From Glandiceps talaboti (Eukaryota > Hemichordata > Enteropneusta > Spengelidae): a stretch of 64,000 nucleotides of DNA. A program made the translations under genes and the position numbers. Numbering within the stretch: the stretch's first letter is position 1; each line of letters starts with the position of its first letter. The notes beneath the pieces were generated by a model. It had not been told where the DNA came from. It saw only the letters and a list, made by a program, of their open reading frames with translations, and did not search any database. Below, one piece after another: positions 1 to 10,747 of this stretch. Location: positions 3,151,001-3,215,000 of the forward strand of contig NC_135551.1 of assembly GCF_964340395.1 (NCBI RefSeq). Direction: 5' to 3'.

Positions 1-760
1 TCACTTCCCCTGTCATATGAATGATAGTCACGCTGTATTGCTGTAACCGTTAATTGCCTAAGTTAATGCCAATAAATCTCATTTTTATGTTAGGAACGTA
101 ATGGTAAATACATGTCTCGTAGACAGTCGAGGGAGAAACCACTCGATGTGGCTAAAGCCTTTTTGGCAAAAGGATGCGACCCTGACTGGTTGTCACTGCG
201 ATGGTGTGGCGAGAAAGGTATGTTGGGCCAAAAAAAAAGAATTGGTTCTGGTCAGGGCAGACTGACTAAAATGGTGCGACTATGCGATTTTTTTTTCTTT
301 CTTTTTTTTTACTCCTCAATAAACCTGTCATTCAGTCTCCAGGGCCTAGGGTTAGAATTTTCTGTGAAAACCTACTAGACCAGGACTAGTGGAAATTGAA
401 ATCCACTAGTCCTGCTTGGAAATCTACTAGTCCTCATTCAGTTTCTTCTAAAGCCTGTTTATGTACATGTTTACGTACATACATATTTGCATACAGGGGT
501 TTTCCTATATTTGATGAAGAAGTGGGATAATGTAATTTACATGATAATTTGCATATCATTACCATATTTTCAGAGCAGAAGATAGAATTTGGGGACTATA
601 CATGTACCAAACTAAAGAGAAGTAAAAGTCCATAGAATTTGATATATTTCATTGTGAATGATATTAACACACATTTGATAATTATCATGTAAAAGGTCCA
701 GGAATATTGACAAGTGACAGAAAGATAAAGATTGACAAGTGACACAAATTTGAGGTTGTT
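1..760. other. intergenic, no gene recognised
   Basis: AT-rich sequence without a convincing exon. The 88-codon open frame at 112-378 runs through low-complexity A and T tracts and resembles nothing I know. The one ordered structure is a dyad at 382-413: a 12-bp arm (AGGACTAGTGGA), an 8-base loop and the exact complementary arm, followed by a partial third copy of CTAGTCCT near 427. It could form a hairpin and looks like debris of a dispersed repeat. Confidence 0.6.
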
Positions 761-910
761 TAAAGTGGCCATTTGGATGAAAATTGATTTTTAATCTTTA
801 AAACAATTTTATCATGCTTGCTACTTGGAAAATCAATATGAAACAACATATACAAGGTCCTTGTTTGTAACTCAATAAATGGCAAAAGACTAATAACTGT
901 GTAAAATGTT
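761..910 (+). repeat. single arm of a dispersed foldback repeat
   Basis: This stretch, beginning with AAGTGGCCATTTGGATG, matches the left arm of the foldback at 53814-54184 and, in reverse complement, 5588-5690. Shared landmarks in order are the GGCCAT.TGGATG start, a TTTTTAAT tract, TTTATCAT, a TGAAACA.CATAT block and GTTTGTAACTCA. Only one arm is present; where the loop would begin, a Tigger-like terminal inverted repeat starts at 925, so the transposon may have landed in the loop. Confidence 0.6.
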
Positions 911-924
911 TGTAATTGTACATA

Positions 925-1783
925 CAGTCAAACCTGTGTATAGTGGTCAGTCAAGGGACTAACAAAATGTGGCCACTATAGAGAGGTGGCCTTTCTGTAG
1001 AGGGTTGGTTGTTTTTGTAATCAGGTGGCCAAAACATTTAGAAGTTAAGAGAAGTGGGGACACAAACTAAATACAACATAATATTAAGGGTTTAAAAACT
1101 AATTATTTAATCTCACATCAAAAATACATGTACATGTATTTACAATTCAATGACAACTCTGCTTTGCATACATTCTAGAAGTAATTTTGCAGTTTCTGTG
1201 AAAAATATCAATCATGAATTTATGTAACACAGTTTTTCGTCTTTCAAATCTTTCTTTTACGATCACCTGGTGCGTTGCTTTCGAACTCCTCCAAAAATTT
1301 AGACCTGCGTTTCTTTATGATCAGTATCTGGGTACGCCCAACACCATACTTCTCAGCCAGTTTGCGTGAGCCCACAGAACAACCACTCGCTTTGTACAGA
1401 CTGATAATCTCGACCTTCTCGTTCAAAGTCAACGTCTTCCGAACAGCCTTCGCCATGGTTTCGATGATAAACGGTAAATAATGCTGCGATACAATTTGTT
1501 ACGACGTGATAGCCACGATGCAAAAGCATAGAATGGTACATGTACGAAGCTCTCGCTCCGAAACACAGTTGCCGCCATTGATGTTTTGTTTACGTTCACG
1601 CACAGAGGGACTGTGGTTCACGTGTTACGTGATGACGCACTTTGACCTACGACCTGTCAACTGTACTTCGATGTTTCTTTGTACGGTAAAGTTTCTGACT
1701 CCTTTCGGCACTGCAGCAAGTGTTAAACGGGTATCGTTGACATTACTGTGGGTCTATTGGCGGTACGGTCACCCTGTTTGATG
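925..1783 (-). mobile_element. pogo/Tigger-like DNA transposon remnant
   Basis: The left edge begins CAGTCAAACCTGTGTATAGT directly after a TA dinucleotide, which is the expected end and target site of a Tc1/mariner-superfamily pogo/Tigger element. A second GGCCACTATAGAGAGGTGG block follows inside. The minus strand carries the start of a transposase (1244-1456), so 925 is the 3' end of the element. The 5' end is uncertain: the reverse complement at 1783 reads CATCAAACAGGG and is followed by TA, a degenerate match to the left terminus. Most of the transposase is missing, so the copy is dead or a non-autonomous deletion derivative. Confidence 0.6.
1244..1456 (-). pseudogene. pogo/Tigger transposase N-terminal fragment
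   Basis: A 70-residue open frame whose first ~50 residues fit the psq/CENP-B-type N-terminal helix-turn-helix of pogo-family transposases: KTLTLNEKVEIISLYK, then SRKLAEKYGVGRTQI as the recognition helix region. In intact family members a second helix-turn-helix and a DDE nuclease domain follow; here the frame stops right after a basic RKRKI segment and neither domain is present before the terminal repeat at 925. It lies inside the transposon remnant and is best read as a truncated pseudogene, although a DNA-binding-only product could in principle be made. Confidence 0.7.
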
Positions 1784-2002
1784 TAACCAAGATGTACTTA
1801 GTCAGTCCACTGTTTTTTCAACTCTTGCCATGTTTTGTACAGGTGCCGTACTTGTCCTGGGGAAGTTTTCATGCCAAATCCCACAAGTATTTTACAGGAA
1901 TCTGAACCAAGCCACAAGCTGCTCTACACACTTTAATGGGAGCCGAGGCGAGTTTCTTCCACGAGTTTGTGGCAGACTGGAATAAATATGTTGCATTTGT
2001 AC

Positions 2003-3748
2003 TCAATCTTCTATACTCCCTGAGAAGATTATCATGCACGGTTCCTCCACCACATCTCCATCATTATTGACTACACACACAGCTGCATCTATGATTGCAC
2101 TTTTAGCCTGGAAATCTTTATTTTCCAGAGGTGGATTATCAGCTGGACTCAGTGTAAATTCTTGGCTTTCAGCCGAATACACCATCTTGAAGCTACCGAA
2201 GTCATTGATCTCATAACCATCTGGTGTTCTCCTTCCAATACTAGGAAAGACGGTCTGGGTTCTTCTCAAGTCATCCATTTCAATATTCAAATCTTCACTC
2301 GACCATTTGTCTTCACGAGTATCATAGCGATTGATGACGCCTGGATGGTGACGTACGTATAGATATATGTATCTATCATTCACAACTACGACATCGGGAG
2401 TAACATACGCCTCTGGAGATGACCTCTTTCTCATCCAACGGTTTGTGTGAGGATTAAGCATCTCAATGGATTTGGGGTTACTCTCTCCACCGATAACATA
2501 TATTTTGTTATTGCATACTACGGCTGCACCAAAAGTATGAGCGAGTAAACTCGGTGTATATATCGTATAATCCCATTTATTCTGCAATGGGTTATACACT
2601 GCAGTTGTTGTATTTGATATAAGTACTAAGTTATTGTTCAGAGCTACTGATAAAGGTGGGCTTGTGACTGGAAGGACGGTGTCAGCTGAAGGCAATGTCA
2701 CCCATTGGTCTTTACTCAAAATGTATCCAAGCATATTTGGCATTGCTCTCTGGACTTCTGATGTTCTATCAGTTCTCTCAAATGTTATACCACAGCACAC
2801 GAGAATGACATCAATCAGTATTTCACATCTGAGCTGCAGTCGGATATTGTCACTGTTGTCATCATCGTTTGCGAGATGGAACCGTGTTGCTTCCATGACA
2901 TACATTTTACACTCTGGACTTGCCTTCACTAATGGCTCCACTTCTACCCGGTCAAGTAGGAATTTTTTGTCCACGTGTCCAAGTCGGATGTGGCTCATCA
3001 ACTCTGGGAATTTGGATTTACGTTTTCTCCTCTCAACATTTACCCATTTCACTAGAAAGTCAAATAAGTCTTCTTCTCGTATTTGTATGCCCTCATTGGA
3101 TATTATCGAACAGAGTTCATCAGCTGACAGGCGCAGCATATCATCTTCATTTTTTCGCATGATTTCGCTGAAGTGATATCCCAACACTTTCTGCGTCTCT
3201 GCTGACAAACTCTTCATTCTGAACTGCTCGGCCATCTTCTTCATTTGGAGACAGTTGGTTGAATTTAACTCTCCTTGGAGATAACTTTCACAGTACTCTT
3301 GCAGATGCGTCATCATAAAGAAGTCTGTGCCTTTCAAAATGTCAAATACATTGTCCAAGTTCAAGTTGATCGTACCAGAATAGATAAAATCAAGAATTGC
3401 TTCCATACCATCAGCGGACGTACACTGCAGTTCTACACTTCCACTTGCAGCTTCTTTCATTCAACTCCGTAGCATTGACTCGAAGTACGGACTACATGCT
3501 GCCAACACATTACGGTGGACCTTGAATTCTCGTTCTTCTACACGTAACGTCATATCACAGAATATCTCATCATCTCTTTGGTGTCTGATCTTGTCGATCA
3601 ATGAGGACTGGTGACAGATTTTTACACTTGCAGAACTTACGCGACTTGTACTTGAACCCGCCATCCTTTCAACATGGGCGCTATTTGCGAGAATGTCCAC
3701 GTCGCGGGTTGGCGCTGTTGCTGCACCAGCTCGCGTTGTCACTAGCAC
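2003..3748 (-). pseudogene. BTB-BACK-Kelch protein gene with one in-frame stop
   Basis: A single uninterrupted reading frame of 581 codons except for TGA at 3461-3463. Upstream of it lies the first half of a BTB domain (DEIFCDMTLRV, FKVHRNVLAACSPYFESM); downstream the BTB continues (MEAILDFIYSG), then a BACK domain (about residues 180-290) and degenerate kelch repeats with NKIYVIGGE and NRW signatures. Such proteins usually act as substrate adaptors for Cullin-3 ubiquitin ligases. The TGA occupies the glycine of the family's SGMKE motif; a GGA to TGA change would explain it. Nothing else is broken, so this is a young pseudogene, a null allele or an assembly error. No introns are seen. The start at 3748 is the first ATG of the frame; a later Met at residue 29 is an alternative. 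KLHL subtype not assigned. Confidence 0.85.
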
Positions 3749-3903
3749 ACAGGGGCAACGAGCATGTAATTGATTGATGATTGATTGATCGATTGATTGA
3801 ATGATTATTTTTATGGTGAAATAAAACTTACTTTTTTTGTGTGATATCGATCAATTAACTGACTGATTTTGTGGTGATGCACACAGGGGGCAGCGAGCAT
3901 GTA

Positions 3904-3951
<48 letters not shown>

Positions 3952-3998
3952 GTTGGTTGGTTGGTTGGTTGGTTGGTTGGTTGGTTGGTTGGTTGTAT
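3749..3998. repeat. GATT and GGTT microsatellites with a local duplication
   Basis: A segment with AACGAGCATGTAATTGATTG near 3757 recurs as a near-identical version near 3890, a duplication of about 133 bp. The second copy runs into an uninterrupted (GATT)n at 3904-3946, which changes abruptly to (GGTT)n at 3947-3995. The minus-strand frame across it is just repeat translation. The tract sits directly upstream of the Kelch start codon. Confidence 0.9.
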
Positions 3999-6000
3999 TG
4001 ACTAATTGATTTTTGTGGTGGTGATATAAAACTGTTCTTCTTTCCCTGGTTAGTTTTCTCTTTCAACAACTCTTTATTGACTAAATAAGGACATCTTGTC
4101 CATTCTTCTCCTCTTAGGGCGGCCCTTTTTATTTTTCTGTTTCTCATCTCCCGACCGACCCCTTTCCGACCGACCCCTGAGCACAGCAAAATTGTAAGGT
4201 TCCTCATGGCGTCTTAGACCAGTTCTGCCGAGGCCACGACCTTGCGACATTGGCCCCTAAAATTACAAATGACGCAATAATTTTCCCACCTTGCGTCGCT
4301 TTGGCGCATTCATTTTATGGCAGACATCAAAATTATCTAAGTCCACGGCCGGACCAGGCCAGGCTCTGACTCGACGTCAATCCCACAAGAAGTATACTGA
4401 CTGCGTAAGGGAAAGTTTTGTTGACATCATATAAGATACAGTGACAACGCGCAGTTATATTGTTAACATAAAAAATGCCACAAAAAGATCAACTTTGATA
4501 AACTTACAAATTGAAACATTAGAGGGAGTAGATGAGACGTCGAAATGGACGTCTCGTCACACGTTTTGTCTACCGTCACTGTCGTGACCTCTGACCTACT
4601 CACTGACGTGTGCGAAACACTGAACTTGCTACCGGAACGCGGAACATCGATCTATCTGCCACAGCTCAGGTTGTGATTTTCATTTGTGGATGGGTTAAAT
4701 TAAACGGATGTGTATTTTGATTCCGAAAAAGCTGTGTTAGGGGATCTTGTTGCATGATGTTGACAGTGACACATGTGAATGTTGGGCACTGAATCAATGC
4801 GTAATCACTGGCATGGCCACTATAGACGGTCACACATGAAGAACGAACTTGTTGTGCAAATCAGAAAAAAATTAATGTGGCATTTACAGAGCATCCCAAC
4901 TTTGACGTTGTTGATAGTTTTAGTTAAAGATTCAAGTTCTGAGTGTCAAGGACACCTAATGTCAGTTTTCCGTATCAAATTTACGGTATGTAACTATGCT
5001 GTCATTTGATATAGCAGGACCAAATCATGATACACAGCCAGTAACGGTTAATTAATAAAAAATAAATTTTTTTAAAGTTTGTTTGACTATTATTTGTAAG
5101 TTTTTCGTTCACATTTGGTACTTTTTAAAGTCAAGGATTTTTTTTCTTCAAAATGTTATGAATTTGAAGAGGGAATGATAAACACAGCAGTGTACTAACA
5201 ATTTAAAAAATGAAACAAGTGGTTACAAGTTTAGGATTTCTCAAAGTTTTTATTCAATCATATGTTCACTGTGACTTATTTTGAAGTTCTTTGTCCTTGT
5301 CTGAAAAAAAGGGAATTAAAAATTTGAGCACTGCTATTCATTGATATTCAGATTAAAAATTGTGACTACCTGGCTGTCCAATCTTTCTAAACAATATATA
5401 ATATATTCTGTAGAAATGACTTAAAATTACATAATCTTAATTGCCTTCTTTTTATAAGGTGTAATGTGTAGTACACAATTTTCAAAAAATAGCTTACTGG
5501 GAACTGTTATTATGAATGGATTTTTTTATGTAGTTAGGTAATGGTCTATACGTAATGGAATATCTCAGACCACAGACTGGGTACTATGTGTTGTTTCATG
5601 TTGATTTTTCAAGTAGAAAACCATGATAACATAGTTTTACAAATTAAAAATCCAAAACATATACTCAGTTCTCATCCATATGGCCACTGTTAGTTCTTTA
5701 GGAGTATGACGTACACTGCACTCACATAACATGATACAAATACCAAAAAATGCCACTGGGCTAATAACCATTGAATAGTTTCAAGTCACTAGATTCGTTC
5801 TGTAAACTCGTAAATGATTCAGTAAAATAAAAAATAAAATATGACTGTTCATTTCTGTTTAACTTAGTAAAAGTTATCTTGATTCATTAAAGTGAAAAGA
5901 AAGGGAAATTTTATCATAAAAATTTGTTAGAAACTCAGTGTTTAACTTGACGAATTTGAGGCTATGCATTATACAATACGTCATCGCTCAAGTTGGTCTT
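3999..6000. other. intergenic, no gene recognised
   Basis: No exon is supported. The part at 4100-4680 is richer in CpG than the rest and contains TGACGTG, so it could hold the promoter of the minus-strand Kelch gene, but I see no TATA or clear initiator. GGCCACTATAGACGGTC at ~4814 resembles the inner part of the Tigger terminus at 925 and may be a fragment of another copy. Confidence 0.5.
5588..5690 (-). repeat. solo arm of the dispersed foldback repeat
   Basis: Reverse-complement copy of the family at 761-910 and 53814-53990. It reads GTTGTTTCATGTTGATTTTT, then a CAAGTAG block, AATTAAAAATCCAAAA, and ends CATCCATATGGCCACT. No opposite arm lies close by. Confidence 0.6.
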
Positions 6001-6005
6001 GCAAA

Positions 6006-6101
6006 ATGGCGGCATCACTTACGTTTCGGCAATGTTTACATCGCAAATCATATCCGAAACAGATAATTTACGCCTGTAATTCTACTGTAGAACCGGAGTA
6101 G
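6006..6101 (+). CDS. possible short first coding exon at a YY1-like start
   Basis: AAAATGGCGGC at 6003 fits the YY1 site that often overlaps start codons of TATA-less promoters, and a CRE-like ACGTCA lies just upstream near 5980. From this ATG 31 residues are open (MAASLTFRQCLHRK, then a short basic stretch) to TAG at 6099. A weak donor (ACT then GTAGAA) near 6086 would leave phase 0, which matches the exon at 7250. Protein not recognised. Its interest rests on the promoter-like setting, not on coding evidence. Confidence 0.25.
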   Translation: MAASLTFRQCLHRKSYPKQIIYACNSTVEPE

Positions 6102-6690
6102 TTATTCTTTGGCAATAAGTATACATTTTATGCTCCCATTTACATTTATCAACACCATAACGTATTTCGCAAACTTGCCTATGGTCCGTAGCTGGTACAG
6201 TACATGTATCTTAAGGAGTTTCCCTGATGACAAATTAACTGATTAAATAACATAGTATCAGATAGGGTATACTTTTTTTGCATAAAATTGGTATCCCCAA
6301 ATTGTGGGTTTTAGTATTAGCGCAGAGCCTCGCTGCAATGTTACCCATGGAGGTACCCCAGGCAGTCCCATTACGGACTGCCTCCACGGCCTATTAGGTA
6401 CTGTAACGTTTCATTGCATTCACTCCATTTTACTGTGGTCTACTAGGATTCTTTTACGCACCATGACTGCTGTGGCAAATTTTTTGACAGTTTAAAAATC
6501 TGGCATGGCAATCACGGCATATCACGTTTTCCCCTCCCATCCCCCTGCGTTGTCTCACGTCCATCCCGTTTTGTCCAGGGTGGCCTGAAACATAGTGTGG
6601 GATTAAGTAATCTGTGTAAGCAATTTTGTGTTTAGACTTGACAGATTATTGGCTGGACTCCTGATTAAGCTGCTTAAAGTGTTGTTGATT
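6102..6690. other. intergenic or intronic, no gene recognised
   Basis: No exon is supported. A short hairpin, GGCAGTCC and GGACTGCC around a 6-base loop, lies near 6362-6383. The 63-codon frame at 6304-6495 has no recognisable content. Confidence 0.5.
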
Positions 6691-7160
6691 AGTCCCCACC
6701 ACGGACAAAGTCCGGGACGGGGACTTATAGATTGGACTCTGTCCGTGTGTGCGTGCGTCCGGAGTCATTTCTCAGACATGACTGGATCGATTTCTCTCAA
6801 ACTTGGTACAAGGACAACACATTATGTCATACATATGCACGTTAATTTGTTTTGTGATACGATCCAGTATGGCTGCCAGGCAGCCATTTTGTTTCAATTT
6901 TTACATGTCTAGAGCCAATACTTGAACATGACTAGACCGATTCTTCTTAAACTTTGTACAAGGACAAGACAATAGAGTGTAAATATGCACGTCAATTTCC
7001 TGGGTGTTACGGTCCAATATGGCTGCCAGACAGCCATTTTGTTTGACAATATCATTGGTGCTATATTTCATAGAATCTAATCACACTACCATGACTGGTG
7101 GCAATTCTCTGAAAACATTCAATGCAGGGACTGAGTCATCTCTGATGACAGCTTGTTAAT
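6691..7160 (+). repeat. dispersed repeat, GTCCCC...GGGGAC family, copy 1
   Basis: Starts with a short inverted repeat (GTCCCC, then CGGGACGGGGACTTA), continues with a CCGTGTGTGCGTGCGTCC segment, then two diverged ~120-bp subunits, each running from a CAGACATG or GAACATG motif to a self-complementary ATGGCTGCCAGGCAGCCAT. It ends with GGCAATTCTCTGAAAACATT and a GGGACTGAGTCATC block. The same order is seen at 28640-29545, and pieces at 25435-25530 and 62866-63010. No coding capacity; a SINE- or MITE-like non-autonomous family is likely. Confidence 0.75.
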
Positions 7161-7249
7161 ATATATGTTTTGCAAATTTGTCAGTACTGCAGAAATTCAG
7201 AAACATTTTTTGAATGAGTTTATAACAAAAATTATAACTTCTTTCTCAG

Positions 7250-7402
7250 ATCCATTCCCTATTAACTGTTGGTGGAGAAGGTGAAGATCTACGAGAATGT
7301 TCAGTGTCTAATGTAACATCACCCAACCACCTCGTTAACGTTGTTAAATCAGTGGCTGATACTAGGAAGAACTCAAAGTCTGCAACCCCTGTACAGAAAA
7401 AC
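7250..7402 (+). CDS. internal exon of an unidentified gene (exon A)
   Basis: A 153-bp segment bounded by a good acceptor (TTCTTTCTCAG) and a strong donor (GTAAGTG), open through 51 codons in frame 0 and phase 0 at both ends. The product is hydrophilic: IHSLLTVGGEGEDLRECSVS early and a basic Ser/Thr-rich end (DTRKNSKSATPVQKN). The next exon-like segment, 8843-8991, has the same kind of ends and a related C-terminal half, which suggests exon duplication. The protein is not recognised; the composition looks like a disordered linker. Confidence 0.5.
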
Positions 7403-7439
7403 GTAAGTGTTTGAAAGCTATCCATTGAATACACAGGGA

Positions 7440-8040
7440 ACATTGCACATCCCAGTACTAGGATGTGGCCACATCATAGAGCTAGGAAGAAGAGCATAGC
7501 TATGTGCCAGCTGTGTGCCTCACAGCCCCGTTACAGGGTATATTTTTTCACAGCCCTGGTACATGCCAGTTGAATGGATCTGGAATACTACATCTGTGCC
7601 ATGACTGCATACTGCACACAGTTGTGCACATAACTGTAACAGCTATGGTGGAATAATACCCTGTAGCAACCCTTTTGTTCATATCTGACTAGCATTGCTC
7701 ACATAGCTGGTACATGGCTGTGGGAAATACCTATGTTGCAGCTAATTGCTAACATAGCTGGTACATGGCAGTGGGAAAAAGCTCTTGTACATGGATGTTG
7801 TAAAAACCTATGCTGCATTGCTATTTTCACATCCATGTTAAATTTATGTTGGCATACCAGTTACACATCTGTCAACTCTAGGTATGTTACACCTGGTGTG
7901 TTGGCCAGAGCTGTTAAAGGGATATAGTGCACATAGCTGGTACAGTTCCCATGGCTCCAATGAGCTGGTACAGCTATGTTCACAACCCTGTCCTAGGTAT
8001 GTGAATGTTACAGGGATGTGCAAGGTTCCCTGTGTAACAT
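7440..8040. repeat. degenerate repeats around CATAGCTGGTACATGG
   Basis: The phrase ACATAGCTGGTACATGG or a close variant recurs at about 7699, 7751 and 7930, with partial forms (TGGTACATGCC, GCTATGTGCCAG, GCTGGTACAG) in between and in opposite orientation, e.g. AGCTATGGTGGAATAATACC. This is old tandem and inverted repeat debris in the intron between two exon candidates. The frames inside it are not supported. Confidence 0.5.
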
Positions 8041-8842
8041 GTGTTTTTAGTTCACTTTATACAGAGGCGTTTCACTGTACAAGATTTTACCCACAACTCT
8101 CCCTGATTTGTACTGTTGGACATCAGCTCATTGAAGTCAGACAAATCTCACCTGTGTACAGGATTTTGTATGAATATTTTTGCCATTTTCAAAACGTAGA
8201 ATTGACACTGATGAGTTTCTGAATATATATTTTCATTGGTTTTGGTATCAATGATTTATTGTAGAAGGAGTAGCAATTTTAGAAATTTGTCAACAGATTT
8301 TCTTGAAAGACATGCAAAATATTTTCCACAAAACTAAGGAAAATATATGCACCTGTTATGACTTTGCCAAAGATATAGATTTATTTGAATAGGTATGACA
8401 AAAGAAATTTACATACTAAAACACATCATACACACTGTCTACCCAAGTTATTGATACTTTGACATTGAAAAGTGTTTTATTTACAGTACATGTTTCATTT
8501 ACTTGTTAGCACATTTTATGCAAAATTTAGAACTTTATTTTTGATTCCCCAATCGTACTTTTGTTACATATTAATTAAACATAATTACTATGCTTAAAAT
8601 GTTGGCAAATATGGGTTATTGAAGAAGTTATAAAATAAGGAACTTCCAAGCATACCAATCAGAGAGAGTTGTGGGTAAGATATTGCACAGTGCGTTTGTG
8701 CATTCCTATTGCACCCATTTTTGTGTATACTATAATAATAGATGACATCATTAAAGTGTGAGAGCTAGATTTATGATATGTGGATATTAAATAACTTGAT
8801 ACATTTTTTTCTAAAACAACAATATAATAACTTCTTTTCCAG
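8041..8842. other. probable intron, nothing recognised
   Basis: AT-rich sequence ending in a polypyrimidine tract (CTTCTTTTCCAG) at 8831-8842. No other feature seen. Confidence 0.4.
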
Positions 8843-8991
8843 TTGAACTCTCCAGTAACTGGGGAAAGTGAAAATATGCCAGAATCTACTGAGTCTCATG
8901 AGAACCGTTTGACATTATCCCACCACATTGTTGAATCTCAAAGGCAGTCAAAAAGAACAAGTCAGATACTGCATCACCTATAAAGAATGAG
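8843..8991 (+). pseudogene. duplicate exon with a frame lesion (exon B)
   Basis: Bounded by TTCTTTTCCAG and GTAAGTG like exon A, but 149 bp long, so not a multiple of three. Frame 0 gives LNSPVTGESENMPESTESHE and then a stop near the end. A one-base shift at an A-run (8950-8954) restores a basic C-terminal part, NKSDTASPIKNE, that parallels KNSKSATPVQKN of exon A. The likely history is duplication of an exon followed by an indel. It could be an alternative exon, a decayed one, or an assembly error in the A-run. Confidence 0.45.
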
Positions 8992-9500
8992 GTAAGTGTT
9001 TGATAGCTGACGTTTAATCCCTACATGTTTCATAGTCAACAGAGGAAATTTTGCACACCTGTTTGTAAATTTATACTATAGTGGATAATCAAATTGATGC
9101 AATGTGTAAAATCAGAAAATTCAGACAAACTTTGGACTCATGTATACAAGGAAGTCCTCTATTTCTATATTTTACAGTTACTATAAAGACATGGCAACCA
9201 CAGGCAAGTCATTGAGGACCAGGTTTTTATATGGGTTTCCTTTATAAATTAAACATGGCAGAAAAAAATATGGATTCCATAGATGTCATATACAATAATA
9301 ATTAAATTAATGCTCGTGTTATTTTTAAATTTTCATTTGGAAAGCGTATTGAATACATTTGAGCTGATGTGGGGGTGAAGTCCTTTGTAATTGATATTTT
9401 GTGTTAAGCCTTGAAATGGGATTGGCAAGAACCCACATTTTTACAAGTGTTGGTGAATTATATATGGATGAATATGCAAATTAGGTCTAGAAATAGGCAT
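8992..9500. other. probable intron, nothing recognised
   Basis: AT-rich, no splice-bounded open segment and no repeat recognised. Confidence 0.4.
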
Positions 9501-10710
9501 TGTGGTGAAAAATCTGAATCCCAAAAACTACTGGTCTAATTAAGCTGAAATTTGTGGGGGATGTTCATTAGTGGGTGATTATCGATAAGAAAGTCATCGA
9601 TAAAATGGTGTTTTCTAGAAGGATCATTACCCTGATGGCAATTTGTAAAGTATGAAATTCCTAGCTGTTCTAGTATGGCAAAAGCACATCTTGATGAGGG
9701 TGTTCTAATAATATGGATTGGACATATATCATGTAAAGTTGAAAAGTCCTCAACAAAGTGTTGTTTTGAGTGTGTGAGGAAGTCCTCGATAAATGGTGTT
9801 TTTGACAATTTGTAAAGCTTGAAATTCCTGCATCTGTGCTAAAATGGCAACAGCACATTGATAAGGGTTTCCTATATATGTATTGGACATATATCATGTA
9901 AAGTTGAAAAATCCTCAACAAACTGTTGTTTTGAGTGTGAGGAAGTCCTCGATAAATGGTGTTTTTTTATAAGGAATTACCCTGATGACAATTTGTAAAG
10001 TATGAAATTCCTGCATCTGTGCTAGAATGGCAACAGCACATTGATAAGGGTGTTCTAATATGTATTGGACATATATCATGTAAAGTTGAAAAATCCTCAA
10101 CAAACTGTTGTTTTGAGTATGTGAGGAAGTCCTAAATAAATGGTGTTTTTGACAATTTGTAAAGTATGAAATTCCTGCATCTGATCTAGCATAGCAACAG
10201 CACATTGATATGGGTGTTCTAATATGTATTGGACATATATCATGTAAAGTTGAAAAATCCTCAACAAAATGTTGTTTTGAGTGTGTGAGGAAGTCCTCGA
10301 TAAATGGTGTTTTGTATAAGGAATTACCGTGATGACAATTTGTAAAGCTTGAAATTCCTGCATCTGTGCTAGAATGGCAACAGCACATTGATAAGGGTGT
10401 TCTAATATGTATTGGACATATATCATGTAAAGTTGGAAAATCCTCAACAAACTGTTGTTTTGAGTGTGTGAGGAAGTCCTCGATAAATGATGTTTTCTAT
10501 AAGGATCGTTACCCTGATGACAATTTGTAAAGTATGAAATTCCTAGCTGTGCTAGTATGGCAAAATCACATTTTGATGAGGGTGTTCTAATAATATGTAT
10601 TGGACATATATCATGTAAAGTTGAAAAATCCTCAACAAACTGTTGTTTTGACTGTGTGAGGAAATCCTCGATAAATGGTGTTTTTTCTATAAGGATCATT
10701 ACCCTGATGG

Positions 10711-10713
<3 letters not shown>

Positions 10714-10747
<34 letters not shown>

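Noticed and set aside
3461-3463. Programmed readthrough or selenocysteine at the Kelch TGA
   Set aside because: The stop is followed by ATG rather than a CTA-type readthrough context, the position is a conserved glycine in the family, and no selenocysteine relative is known to me.
2034-3472. Several plus-strand frames of 60-180 codons
   Set aside because: Shadow frames of the minus-strand BTB-BACK-Kelch gene.
3851-4207. 118-codon minus-strand frame ending in QPTNQPTNQ-type repeats
   Set aside because: It runs through the GATT and GGTT microsatellites and has no domain.
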